From Clostridia bacterium (GTDB taxonomy: Bacteria > Bacillota > Clostridia > Oscillospirales > SIG627), in the NCBI GenBank assembly GCA_017453605.1, contig JAFTEP010000122.1, forward strand, positions 1-9,032: a stretch of DNA of 9,032 bases, given 5' to 3'. Below, one piece after another: positions 1 to 6,640 of this stretch (the stretch's first letter is position 1; each line of letters starts with the position of its first letter). The notes beneath the pieces were generated by a model. That model was not told where the DNA came from. It did not search any database and saw only the letters and a list, made by a program, of their open reading frames with translations. The translations under genes and the position numbers were made by a program.

Positions 1-381
1 CCTATAATAACCGTCTTTGACTCCTCCGTTCTCATCCACGGCACGCCCTGGTCGGGGAAGGAGCGCTGGCAGAAAAACCGCTGCGTCCCGCTCAAAGAGA
101 TCTGCCTTCTCACCCGGAGCAGGGAGTGCTTCATCCGGAGGGTCGATCCCGGCGCGCATCTTGACTTTTTGTTCCGTCAGACCTTCTTCTGCGAGGACGA
201 AGAGGTCACCGACAGCACGCTCGGGCTTCTCGACGCGGTGCTGACGCGCGTCCCGGTCTGGCTTCTGGGCTGCGATATCTCACGCGGCGCCGCAAAATGC
301 AGCTTCGAGGCGCTGACGGGAAAACGCTTCGAGGATTACGAGATCAAAAAAGGATCCGCCCCGGAGAGCTCGAACGGATAA
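1..381 (+). CDS. HPr-kinase-like ATPase, C-terminal part (5' end off window)
   Basis: The reading frame is open from base 1 to TAA at 379-381, giving the last 126 residues of a longer protein. Visible motifs are 'VLIHGTPWSGK' near residues 10-20, then 'PLKEICLLTR', a helical stretch ending 'LFRQTFF', and a C-terminal 'VPVWLLGCD' strand. I recognise this order from HprK/PEPCK-fold ATPases that occur beside PqqD-like genes. The P-loop would lie upstream and cannot be checked. Known relatives include kinases of peptide-modification clusters and many uncharacterised ATPases, so the substrate is unknown. A PqqD-like gene follows after 60 bases on the same strand, which supports a shared operon. 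The competing 17-244 frame is a shadow: the frame given here carries the recognisable motifs. The family call is fairly safe; a role in peptide modification is inference. Confidence 0.72.
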   Translation, partial: PIITVFDSSVLIHGTPWSGKERWQKNRCVPLKEICLLTRSRECFIRRVDPGAHLDFLFRQTFFCEDEEVTDSTLGLLDAVLTRVPVWLLGCDISRGAAKCSFEALTGKRFEDYEIKKGSAPESSNG

Positions 382-441
382 GACTCCGGGACGCCCCGAA
401 AAAGCAAAATAACGCTTGACAACGAAAAATAAAGGGACAAA

Positions 442-735
442 ATGGAACAGAAAACAAGAAAACTCAAAAAAGGCTTCGTTCTCAGAAAGGTCGCGGGACA
501 GACGCTCGTCGTCGCAACCGGAGAGGCGAGCAAGGATTTCCACGGGATGATCAAGCTCAACGAGAGCGCGGAAGTGATCTGGAAGGAGCTTGCCGCCGGC
601 AAGTCCGACAAAGAGATCGCCGACCGCCTTATGGAGGTCTACGCCGAGGACGACGATTTCGACCGCAAAAGGGCCGAAGAGGAGACAGCGAAGTTTCTCA
701 AAGCAATAGAAGACGCGGGATTTTTTGAAAAGTGA
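442..735 (+). CDS. PqqD family protein (RRE-like peptide chaperone)
   Basis: This 97-residue protein has the length and layout of PqqD-like proteins: an N-terminal beta part (residues 9-27), the hallmark 'LNESAEVIWKEL' (39-50), then a winged-helix-like helical part ending 'AIEDAGFFEK'. PqqD folds bind the leader peptide of ribosomally made peptides and present it to a modifying enzyme; many clostridial members lie outside PQQ loci and have no known substrate. The ATG is preceded by AAAGGG (431-436) with a 5-base gap, a suitable ribosome binding site. The HprK-like gene lies upstream, and the stop codon overlaps the next gene's GTG start in GTGA, so the two are translationally coupled. No precursor peptide gene fits into the 60-base gap upstream. 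Family assignment is confident; a RiPP function is inference. Confidence 0.85.
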   Translation: MEQKTRKLKKGFVLRKVAGQTLVVATGEASKDFHGMIKLNESAEVIWKELAAGKSDKEIADRLMEVYAEDDDFDRKRAEEETAKFLKAIEDAGFFEK

Positions 736-1193
736 ACGAAAGCGCTGAAAAGATCCTCGGGATCATCGCCTCCGAGGGGCATTACGTCAGCACCTCAGTC
801 GGTTTCAGCATGAAGCCGATGCTCAGGAGCCGGCGTGACACGATCGTGATAAGCCCGAAGCCGCCGGAACTGAAAAAATACGACGTCGTGCTCTATTCGT
901 CCGGCGACAGGCTGATCCTCCATAGGATCGTGAAGGTCCTGCCCGACGGCTGCGATATCCGGGGCGACAACTGCTTTTTCACGGAATACGGAATAAAAAA
1001 CGAACAGATCGTCGGCGTGCTCGCCGAATTCTGGCGCGGCGAAAAAAAGATAAGCGCGGAGAGCTTTTCCTATAAGCTCTATTCGCGCGTGTGGGTAACG
1101 TCATATCCCCTGCGGAAGTTTTTGCGCAGGGTCAGAAATTTTTCCGGGAGGATCTTCCGGAAGCTCTTCAGAAGGAGGATAAAAAACAAATGA
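732..1193 (+). CDS. S24/S26-family peptidase (signal-peptidase-like), GTG start
   Basis: The 153-residue product carries the S26 signature: 'GFSMKPML' with the expected nucleophile Ser26, then 'LILHRIV' with His64 where Lys would sit in bacterial type I signal peptidases, and 'RGDN' (77-80). Ser plus His is the arrangement of the SipW/Sec11-type (S26B) branch. Unlike true signal peptidases it has no hydrophobic N-terminal anchor. The last 41 residues contain 15 Lys/Arg with interspersed aromatic residues and could bind membrane or nucleic acid. The GTG start overlaps the PqqD stop (GTGA), and no in-frame ATG precedes the Ser motif. The stop overlaps the next ATG (ATGA). Together with the PqqD-like and HprK-like neighbours it may process a modified peptide; this is inference. 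It could also be catalytically idle. Confidence 0.8.
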   Translation: MNESAEKILGIIASEGHYVSTSVGFSMKPMLRSRRDTIVISPKPPELKKYDVVLYSSGDRLILHRIVKVLPDGCDIRGDNCFFTEYGIKNEQIVGVLAEFWRGEKKISAESFSYKLYSRVWVTSYPLRKFLRRVRNFSGRIFRKLFRRRIKNK

Positions 1194-2257
1194 ACAAAAA
1201 AAGAGTGATCGCCGTGATCGGCTGCGGCAGGCTCGGCTACGGAACGCATCTCAGGGCGATGGAGAAGATCGAGGATCTCAGGATCAAGTACGCCTGCGAC
1301 ATCATCCCCGAGAAGGCGCACGCCGCGAAGGAAAAGTATCCGATGGTCGAGAACGAGATCACCGACTATAAAGTCGCGCTCAACGATCCCGAGGTCGAGG
1401 CGGTCTGGGTCCTTACGCCCAACTATTCCCACTACACTATCACGATGGACGCCCTTCGCGCCGGAAAGCACGTTTTCTGCGAGAAGCCGATAACCGTCAA
1501 CTACGCTCTGTCCAAGGAAATGGCGGACGATGCGAACAGGAGAGGGCTGATGCTCAACATCGGCGTCTGCAACCGCTTCCACCGTTCCGTCGAGCTGATC
1601 GAACAGATGAACAGAGAGGGAAAGCTCGGCAACATCTATCACGTCTACTGCTCGTTCAGATCCTGCCGCTCCATCCCCGGTCTCGGCGGTCCCTTCACCA
1701 CCAGATCCCAGTCCGGCGGCGGCGTTCTAATCGACTGGGGCATCCATTTCTTCGACCTGATCCTCTATATCCTCGGCGGTGCGAAGCTGAAGACCCTCAC
1801 CTGCAACACCTACAACGAGATGGCAAAGGACATGAAGGCTTACCGCTGGAAGGGCGAGATGTGGGCGGAGAACACCTCCGACGTCGAGCACGGCACCAAC
1901 GACGTCGACGATTTCGTCACCGGCTTCATCCGCACCGACAAGGCTTCGATTTCCTTCAACGGAGCCTGGGCGCAGAACGTCGACCAGAACGAGATGTTCG
2001 TCGATTTCCTCGGCGACAAGGGCGGCGTCAGACTCAGTTACGGCAAACAGTTCACCTTCATGGACGGCTCCACCCTCGAGAGCGTCACGACCGATCACGA
2101 GATCCCCAATATGTTCCGCATCGAAGACAAGGCGTTCCTCGAAGAGATCGAGACCGGCGTGAAGAACCGCAGCCACGTCGACAACGTCCTCGAGAGCGCA
2201 AGGCTTCTCGACCTGCTCTACAAGTCCTCCGAACTCGGTCACGAGGTCGAGGCGTAA
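1190..2257 (+). CDS. Gfo/Idh/MocA family NAD(P)-dependent oxidoreductase
   Basis: This 355-residue protein has an N-terminal Rossmann fold with 'GCGRLG' (11-16) for dinucleotide binding, the family motif 'CEKP' (97-100) whose Lys is a usual catalytic or binding residue, and a C-terminal alpha/beta domain with 'GGGVLIDWGIHFFDL', where Asp182 and His186 match the family's conserved D-x-x-x-H pattern. Members oxidise or reduce hydroxyl groups of sugars, inositols and related compounds; the substrate cannot be read from the sequence. I chose the ATG at 1190 because AAGGAGG (1172-1178) lies 11 bases upstream and the start overlaps the preceding stop as ATGA. The frame also extends back to 1091, but that part overlaps the S26 gene and does not look like family sequence. 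It ends the operon, just before a terminator. Confidence 0.92.
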   Translation: MNKKRVIAVIGCGRLGYGTHLRAMEKIEDLRIKYACDIIPEKAHAAKEKYPMVENEITDYKVALNDPEVEAVWVLTPNYSHYTITMDALRAGKHVFCEKPITVNYALSKEMADDANRRGLMLNIGVCNRFHRSVELIEQMNREGKLGNIYHVYCSFRSCRSIPGLGGPFTTRSQSGGGVLIDWGIHFFDLILYILGGAKLKTLTCNTYNEMAKDMKAYRWKGEMWAENTSDVEHGTNDVDDFVTGFIRTDKASISFNGAWAQNVDQNEMFVDFLGDKGGVRLSYGKQFTFMDGSTLESVTTDHEIPNMFRIEDKAFLEEIETGVKNRSHVDNVLESARLLDLLYKSSELGHEVEA

Positions 2258-2277
2258 AAAACCGAAACGACAAACTT

Positions 2278-2315
2278 CGCCCCGGGATATTAAAAAATCC
2301 CGGGGCGCATTTTTA
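2278..2315 (+). terminator. Rho-independent terminator after the oxidoreductase gene
   Basis: A perfect 11-bp stem (2278-2288 with 2297-2307, CGCCCCGGGAT against its complement) encloses an 8-base A/T loop and is followed by CATTTTTATT. It lies 20 bases past the TAA of the oxidoreductase gene and closes the first operon. Read on the minus strand the hairpin is followed by AAGTTTGTCG, so it would stop the convergent transporter transcript only weakly. Confidence 0.9.
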
Positions 2316-2326
2316 TTGCCGGAAGA

Positions 2327-3553
2327 TCATTTCATGAGCCGCGTTCTCCACTTTTTCACTATCGCGGCGCAGCAGAGGGCGCCGAGAAAGGCGATAGCCA
2401 CCCAGGTGCCGATCGTGAAGCTCCAGCCCTTGCTCTCGGCGAGGCTCGCGAAGCCGAAGGTCGAGGCAGCGCTTCCGAGATAGACAGAGAAGTTGAACAG
2501 CCCGGCGATCGACGCGACGCGGTTTCCCTTGAAGCGGTTCGGGGCGATGCACACGAGAACGTAGTTTATCGCGTGGGTGAGACCCGTGCAGAGCATCAGA
2601 AAGACGGCGCTGAGGATCGGACTGACGGAGCCGGTGAGCAGAAGGAGCAGGGCGAACGCCGCCAGAGCGCCGTACATCACGGTGCAGGCGAAGGGCTCGT
2701 TGCCGCCGAGCTTTCTGAGGGCGAGCGCCGACAGTCTGTAGAAAACGATGCTCGAGATCGGCAGCAGGACCGTCAGAAGGATCGATTTTGCGACGTCAAG
2801 ACTAAAGGTCTCTTTGAGATAGTTCGGAGTCCAGGTCGTTATGCCGTCTCTGAGCAGACCCTGGAACGCCATGCTGATGATTACGAACGGGATGATGTCC
2901 CAGAGCTTCACGGACGGGGTCTTGTTCACAGCCTGACCGTCGGGATCTTCCGCCTTTTTCTTTTCGATCCCGACGTTGATCTTCAATCTCATTATAACGA
3001 CGAAGAACACGACGGCGATCGCTCCCGCCGCGGAGGCGCATACGTAGAACACGGTCCTCCAGGCTCCGGCTCCGGCGCGGGAGATCAGAGCGGGGGAGAT
3101 AAGATACATCGAGACGTTTGCGATCATCGCCGAGGCGTTGACCCAGAACACCGCTTTTTCGTACTCTCTGTCGTTCAGGTTCGACGAGCAGATCTTCACG
3201 ACCGGCGGCCAGATCATCGCCCGGCACAGACCGTTGAAGCCCCAGAGAAGTGTCATGGAGGTGACGTCCGGCATTGAGGGGAGGATGAAGTTTATCGCGA
3301 CGCTAAAGGTCAGACCGCCGAAGATCAGCACCCTCGGATCGATCCTGTCGCCAAGCATCCCCGCGAGCAGCTGTCCGAGCCCGTAGGTGATAAAGAGCGC
3401 GGTTATCGCCAGAGACGCAGTGGATTTGTCGACGCTCTCAGCCTCCGAGATCGCCGAGATGAGCACCTGATAATTGATCCTTGTCAGATAGCTCGCAAAG
3501 TACGCCAGGGAGCACAGAAGCGTCAGAGGGAAAAAATATTTCGTTTTTGTCAT
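2327..3553 (-). CDS. MFS transporter, organophosphate:phosphate antiporter (OPA) type
   Basis: The 408-residue protein is strongly hydrophobic, with about 12 predicted membrane helices and a charged central loop near 192-216 ('KKKAEDPDGQ'), the usual MFS layout. Two features point to the OPA family (GlpT, UhpT): Arg25 in 'SYLTRINYQ', aligning with the GlpT 'YLVRKNF' arginine, and Arg235 in 'LLRDGITTWTPNYLKE', aligning with GlpT 'LRYGVLDWSPTYLKE'. These arginines bind substrate phosphate in GlpT. 'GLGQLLAGMLGDRIDPR' (58-74) is the MFS loop 2-3 motif. The substrate could be glycerol-3-phosphate or another phosphorylated sugar; the divergent glpK favours the former but does not prove it. I chose the ATG at 3553 because GGTGA lies 5 bases upstream; the GTG at 3562 is part of that site. 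Confidence 0.87.
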   Translation of the reverse strand: MTKTKYFFPLTLLCSLAYFASYLTRINYQVLISAISEAESVDKSTASLAITALFITYGLGQLLAGMLGDRIDPRVLIFGGLTFSVAINFILPSMPDVTSMTLLWGFNGLCRAMIWPPVVKICSSNLNDREYEKAVFWVNASAMIANVSMYLISPALISRAGAGAWRTVFYVCASAAGAIAVVFFVVIMRLKINVGIEKKKAEDPDGQAVNKTPSVKLWDIIPFVIISMAFQGLLRDGITTWTPNYLKETFSLDVAKSILLTVLLPISSIVFYRLSALALRKLGGNEPFACTVMYGALAAFALLLLLTGSVSPILSAVFLMLCTGLTHAINYVLVCIAPNRFKGNRVASIAGLFNFSVYLGSAASTFGFASLAESKGWSFTIGTWVAIAFLGALCCAAIVKKWRTRLMK

Positions 3554-3595
3554 ATAGTTCACCGGCTTTTTTGGATATATCTGTAAAACACCGAT

Positions 3596-3624
3596 ATTTT
3601 ATCACACTTTTTCGGCGCGGTCAA
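3596..3624 (-). promoter_or_regulatory. Sigma-A-type promoter of the OPA transporter gene
   Basis: On the minus strand TTGACC (plus 3619-3624) and TAAAAT (plus 3596-3601) are separated by exactly 17 bases. The expected transcript start is near 3589, giving a leader of about 36 bases. The -35 box is 10 bases from the -35 box of the divergent glpK promoter. Confidence 0.78.
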
Positions 3625-3634
3625 TCTGAAAATC

Positions 3635-3663
3635 TTGTCATTATGACGTTTTTAGTGTAAAAT
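3635..3663 (+). promoter_or_regulatory. Sigma-A-type promoter of glpK
   Basis: TTGTCA (3635-3640) and TAAAAT (3658-3663) are separated by exactly 17 bases, close to consensus. The expected start near 3670 leaves a leader of only about 18 bases before the ATG, just enough for the ribosome binding site. Confidence 0.8.
3637..3647. promoter_or_regulatory. Palindrome GTCATTATGAC, candidate operator
   Basis: This is a perfect 5-bp inverted repeat (GTCAT/ATGAC) around one central base. It overlaps the glpK -35 box and the start of the spacer and lies 13 bases from the -35 box of the divergent transporter gene. A regulator bound here would block glpK and could reach both promoters. No regulator gene is visible beside it. 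An 11-bp palindrome can arise by chance, so operator function is inference from position. Confidence 0.4.
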
Positions 3664-3687
3664 ATATATAAAAAGGCGGTGATATTG

Positions 3688-5172
3688 ATGAAAAAATACA
3701 TTCTCGCCCTCGACGAGGGCACGACGAGCGCAAGAAGCATCCTTTTCGACGCCTCGGGAAAGGCGGTCTGCACCTCTCAGAAGGAGTTCAGTCAGCATTA
3801 TCCCCCGCCCGTCTGGGTCGAGCAAGACGCCGAAGAGATCTTCGACGCGCATTGTTTCACGATGCGAGACTGCCTGGAAAAGAGCGGGATCGGTCCCGGG
3901 ATGATCGCCGCGATCGGGGTCACAAATCAGCGCGAGACGACCGTCGTCTGGGATAAAGAGACCGGCAGGCCCGTGTGTCCCGCGATCGTGTGGCAGTGCC
4001 GCAGGACGGCGGACGAAGCTAAAAAGCTTCTCGACGGCGGGTACGAAGAAATGATCCGCTCGAAGACGGGGCTCATCCCCGACGCCTATTTCAGCGCGAC
4101 CAAGATCAAATGGATCCTTGACAACGTCCCGGGCGCGAGAGAAAAAGCCGAGGCGGGAAAACTTTTGTTCGGGACCGTCGACACCTGGCTCGTCTGGAAG
4201 CTGACGGGCGCAAAGAGCTTTGTCACCGATCCGACCAACGCCTCGCGCACGATGCTCTACAACATAAACGAAAACCGCTGGGACGAAGAGCTGTGCAGGC
4301 TTTTCGGCGTCCCGCAAAGTATGCTCCCGGAGGTCAGACCGAGCGGGGGAGAGTTCGGATACGCCGATCTTATGGGCGAAAGGATCCCGATCACGGCGAT
4401 CGCGGGCGATCAGCAGGCGGCGCTCTTCGGTCAGAAATGCTTCGGAGAGGGCGATCTCAAATGCACCTACGGCACGGGCTGTTTTCTTCTGATGAACACG
4501 GGCGAAAAGCCCGTGAAGAGCGCGAACCGCCTTCTGACGAGCGTCGGCGCGACTCTCGCGGGCGAAAAGCCGCAGTACGTCCTCGAGGGCAGCGTCTTCG
4601 TCGGCGGCGCGGTGATCCAGTGGCTCAGGGATTCTCTCGGGATCATCAAAAACTCCGCGGAGAGCGAAGAACACGCTCTTAGACTCTCCGACAACGGCGG
4701 CGTGTATCTCGTCCCGGCGTTTTCGGGGCTCGCCGCGCCGTACTGGGATATGGCGGCGCGCGGAACGCTCGTCGGTCTCACCCGCGGCGCCGGAAGGGAT
4801 CATATAATCCGCGCCGCGCTCGAGAGCATAGCCTTTCAGACAGGCGACGTCATAAGGGCGATGAGCGAGGACGTCGGGAAGAAGATCGGCGAACTCAAGG
4901 TCGACGGCGGCGCGAGCGCGAACGGCTTTCTGATGCGGTTCCAGGCTGATATTTCCGCTCTGAAAGTGATAAGACCCTGCCTCAGAGAGGCGACCGCGGC
5001 GGGAGCGGCGTATCTCGCGGGGATCGCCTGCGGGCTCTATCCCGGCAGAGAAGCCCTCAAGACCTTCTCCCCGGAATGCGACGTTTTCGAGCCGGAAATG
5101 CCCGACACAGAGCGCGAAAGGCTCCTCTCCGGCTGGAACAGAGCCGTCAGAGCCTGCCGGGCGGCGGAATAA
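3688..5172 (+). CDS. glpK: Glycerol kinase
   Basis: This enzyme phosphorylates glycerol with ATP to sn-glycerol-3-phosphate. The 494-residue length is typical. Visible are the N-terminal ATPase motif 'LDEGTTSAR' (8-16; the common form is DQGTTSSR), 'NQRETT' with Arg82 and Glu83, Tyr134 and 'GDQQ' with Asp241, the equivalents of the E. coli glycerol-binding and catalytic residues, 'TYGTGCFLLMNTGEKPV', and both FGGY signatures ('GVYLVPAFSGLAAPYWD', 'DGGASANGFLMRFQAD'). The ATG at 3688 gives the family's usual N-terminus and has GGTGA 5 bases upstream; an upstream in-frame GTG at 3679 is part of that site. Between 'MLPEVRPS' and 'IAGDQQ' the 'YHFFG' loop of PTS-regulated Gram-positive enzymes is shortened and lacks its His. 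The divergent OPA transporter fits a glycerol/glycerol-phosphate locus; no glpF or glpD lies in the window. Confidence 0.96.
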   Translation: MKKYILALDEGTTSARSILFDASGKAVCTSQKEFSQHYPPPVWVEQDAEEIFDAHCFTMRDCLEKSGIGPGMIAAIGVTNQRETTVVWDKETGRPVCPAIVWQCRRTADEAKKLLDGGYEEMIRSKTGLIPDAYFSATKIKWILDNVPGAREKAEAGKLLFGTVDTWLVWKLTGAKSFVTDPTNASRTMLYNINENRWDEELCRLFGVPQSMLPEVRPSGGEFGYADLMGERIPITAIAGDQQAALFGQKCFGEGDLKCTYGTGCFLLMNTGEKPVKSANRLLTSVGATLAGEKPQYVLEGSVFVGGAVIQWLRDSLGIIKNSAESEEHALRLSDNGGVYLVPAFSGLAAPYWDMAARGTLVGLTRGAGRDHIIRAALESIAFQTGDVIRAMSEDVGKKIGELKVDGGASANGFLMRFQADISALKVIRPCLREATAAGAAYLAGIACGLYPGREALKTFSPECDVFEPEMPDTERERLLSGWNRAVRACRAAE

Positions 5173-5305
5173 ATAATACCCCGAAATAACGGCGAGGCTG
5201 TCGCATTTTATGCGTCAGCCGCGCCGGGCATTATATAGGCTTGTGAGGGATGGTGGGAGAAACCGTATTTAGAACTTTATGACAATAATCAAAGATTGAA
5301 GATAA
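5173..5305. other. Intergenic region between convergent glpK and protease genes
   Basis: These 133 bases lie between the glpK stop and the stop of the protease gene. Apart from the long hairpin at 5190-5226 and the small palindrome GATAATTATC (5301-5310), I see no gene or RNA here. Base composition changes from GC-rich to AT-rich in this interval, at about 5230, right of the hairpin. Confidence 0.6.
5190..5226. terminator. Long imperfect hairpin, likely bidirectional terminator
   Basis: A stem of 15 pairs with two internal mismatches (5195/5221 and 5201/5215) joins 5190-5206 to 5210-5226 around a 3-base loop. On the minus strand it is followed by TTATTTC, a fair U-rich tail for ending the protease transcript. 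On the plus strand it is followed by GGCATTATAT, a poor tail, so termination of glpK would be weaker. A repeated palindromic element is an alternative, since the stem is longer than a simple terminator needs. Confidence 0.55.
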
Positions 5306-6637
5306 TTATCTCCAAGCGACACCATAATAAATCGTACCATCAACTGTTCCGACCCGTTCGATTTTTATCGTGTATGTTCCTGCAGTATTCACAGGAAAAT
5401 CCACAATTTCCAGATTATTGTACGTCGTTGTTGAGTGAGCGATTTCTGTTCCGTTTGGTAAATAAACTTTCAAGTCAAGATTATTTAAACTGCATTCGGT
5501 TGGATTTGTGCCCGTATGACAAGCATCATCACCAAATTTTACATATTTTAGAAAAGATAGAGCTACTCGTATTCTTGTATCAGAAGATGATACGTTGAAA
5601 GTATATGTTTTATAACTTGATGATGAAATACTTGATGCTTGATAACGCCAGTTTTTTGTAACCCAGCACGCTCCGTATGCATCAAGCAAACCTGCGCCGA
5701 CAGAGTGATACTGTTGTTGAAGTGTTAGCTGAGCATTTGGCTGGGCGTATAACTGACCGGTCACGCCATAAAGATCGCATGAAAAATTGATTGATGCAGC
5801 AAGAATAGCTTTTACGGCGTCTTGTCTTGTTTTGAGTCCGGTGCGTTGTTCACACAGGAGAGCGACGACACCTGCAATTTGGGGCGTCGAAAAACTTGTA
5901 CCGGTATTGCCTGTGTGTGTTGTGTTTCCAACAGTTATCGACAATTCCACTCCGGGCGCACTGATATCGGGTTTGTCGGGAATACCGCTGCCACTGTTAT
6001 AATATCCAACATTGTATGAAGAGCTTTGGGAAACTAAATAACCATTATAATTGTTATTCCCGTTTCTGTCGATGTTTCCAACGCTTATCACATTATATGC
6101 TAATGCTCCGGATTGAACACCTTCAGAACCGTAATTCCCGGTTGCAACAACAAAATGAACATCATGGTTAAAACAAATATGTTCAAGCCACAAAGTCATA
6201 CTATTATAATAATTGAGTATGGGATTATCACCTATAGCGTATTGTCCTATTGATCTGCTCGAGTTTATTATATTCACGCCTTGATCAAGAAGCCATTCAA
6301 TAGCTTCCATTTCGGAATAAGAAGCAGTGTTTGTTGCAGAATACAATATAGCGTCAGGTGCAAATGAGCGAATGACAGACACTACAAGATCTGTATGATT
6401 GGGATTATCTAAACCTGTACTGCCATGACTGTTGATATTATTTGTTGAGACGCCGGTATGAGGTTTAAAACCGTCAAACACGCCTATTTTTATGCCGTTA
6501 CCCGTGTATCCGTAAGAGGAACTATTAAAGACGTTGTTCGTTCGTGTTATTGTTAGTGAATTGTCGACGTATTCCTCTTTAATATACTCATTGAAGTCAA
6601 GAGAAAAAACGTTAATATTCTTTGCGAGTTCGGCTAT
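5306..6637 (-). CDS. S8 protease catalytic and C-terminal part, downstream of the stop
   Basis: This frame is open from just after the TAA to the terminal TAA and holds the end of the prodomain, the complete catalytic domain and the C-terminal beta-sandwich. The first internal start-like codon, GTG at 6481, falls in the strand that carries the catalytic Asp ('GVFDG'), has no ribosome binding site and would leave off the signal peptide and prodomain. It is therefore unlikely to be a real separate gene, though automatic annotation may place one there. Confidence 0.6.
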   Translation of the reverse strand: MAELAKNINVFSLDFNEYIKEEYVDNSLTITRTNNVFNSSSYGYTGNGIKIGVFDGFKPHTGVSTNNINSHGSTGLDNPNHTDLVVSVIRSFAPDAILYSATNTASYSEMEAIEWLLDQGVNIINSSRSIGQYAIGDNPILNYYNSMTLWLEHICFNHDVHFVVATGNYGSEGVQSGALAYNVISVGNIDRNGNNNYNGYLVSQSSSYNVGYYNSGSGIPDKPDISAPGVELSITVGNTTHTGNTGTSFSTPQIAGVVALLCEQRTGLKTRQDAVKAILAASINFSCDLYGVTGQLYAQPNAQLTLQQQYHSVGAGLLDAYGACWVTKNWRYQASSISSSSYKTYTFNVSSSDTRIRVALSFLKYVKFGDDACHTGTNPTECSLNNLDLKVYLPNGTEIAHSTTTYNNLEIVDFPVNTAGTYTIKIERVGTVDGTIYYGVAWR

Positions 6638-6640
6638 TTA
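6638..6640 (-). other. In-frame TAA interrupting the protease gene
   Basis: The minus-strand context is ACA AAA AGC TAA ATA GCC GAA, read Thr-Lys-Ser-stop-Ile-Ala-Glu. Both sides belong to the same frame and to one continuous domain. TAA also ends four clear genes here (381, 2257, 5172, 7125), so it is not reassigned genome-wide. The aligned residue in the neighbouring anti-sigma-like protein is Gln (CAA), one transition away. Confidence 0.9.

Noticed and set aside
416..441. TTGACA before the PqqD-like gene as a promoter
   Set aside because: A -10 box 17 bases on would fall on the start codon, leaving no room for a leader or ribosome binding site.
1091..1189. Upstream extension of the oxidoreductase to a start at 1091
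   Set aside because: The extra residues overlap the S26 gene and do not resemble the family N-terminus; the ATG at 1190 has AAGGAGG and an ATGA overlap.
1079..2242. Antisense open frames across the oxidoreductase gene (1079-1642 and 1727-2242)
   Set aside because: Low-complexity products opposite a clear Gfo/Idh/MocA gene; these are shadows of GC-rich coding sequence.
2573..3277. 234-residue plus-strand open frame over the transporter gene
   Set aside because: Its product is rich in charged residues with no domain, and the opposite strand encodes a clear 12-helix transporter.
3652..4803. 383-residue open frame antisense to glpK
   Set aside because: It lies wholly opposite well-supported glpK sequence, is Arg/Asp/Glu-rich as expected from reading GC-rich codons backwards, and shows no recognisable domain or ribosome binding site.
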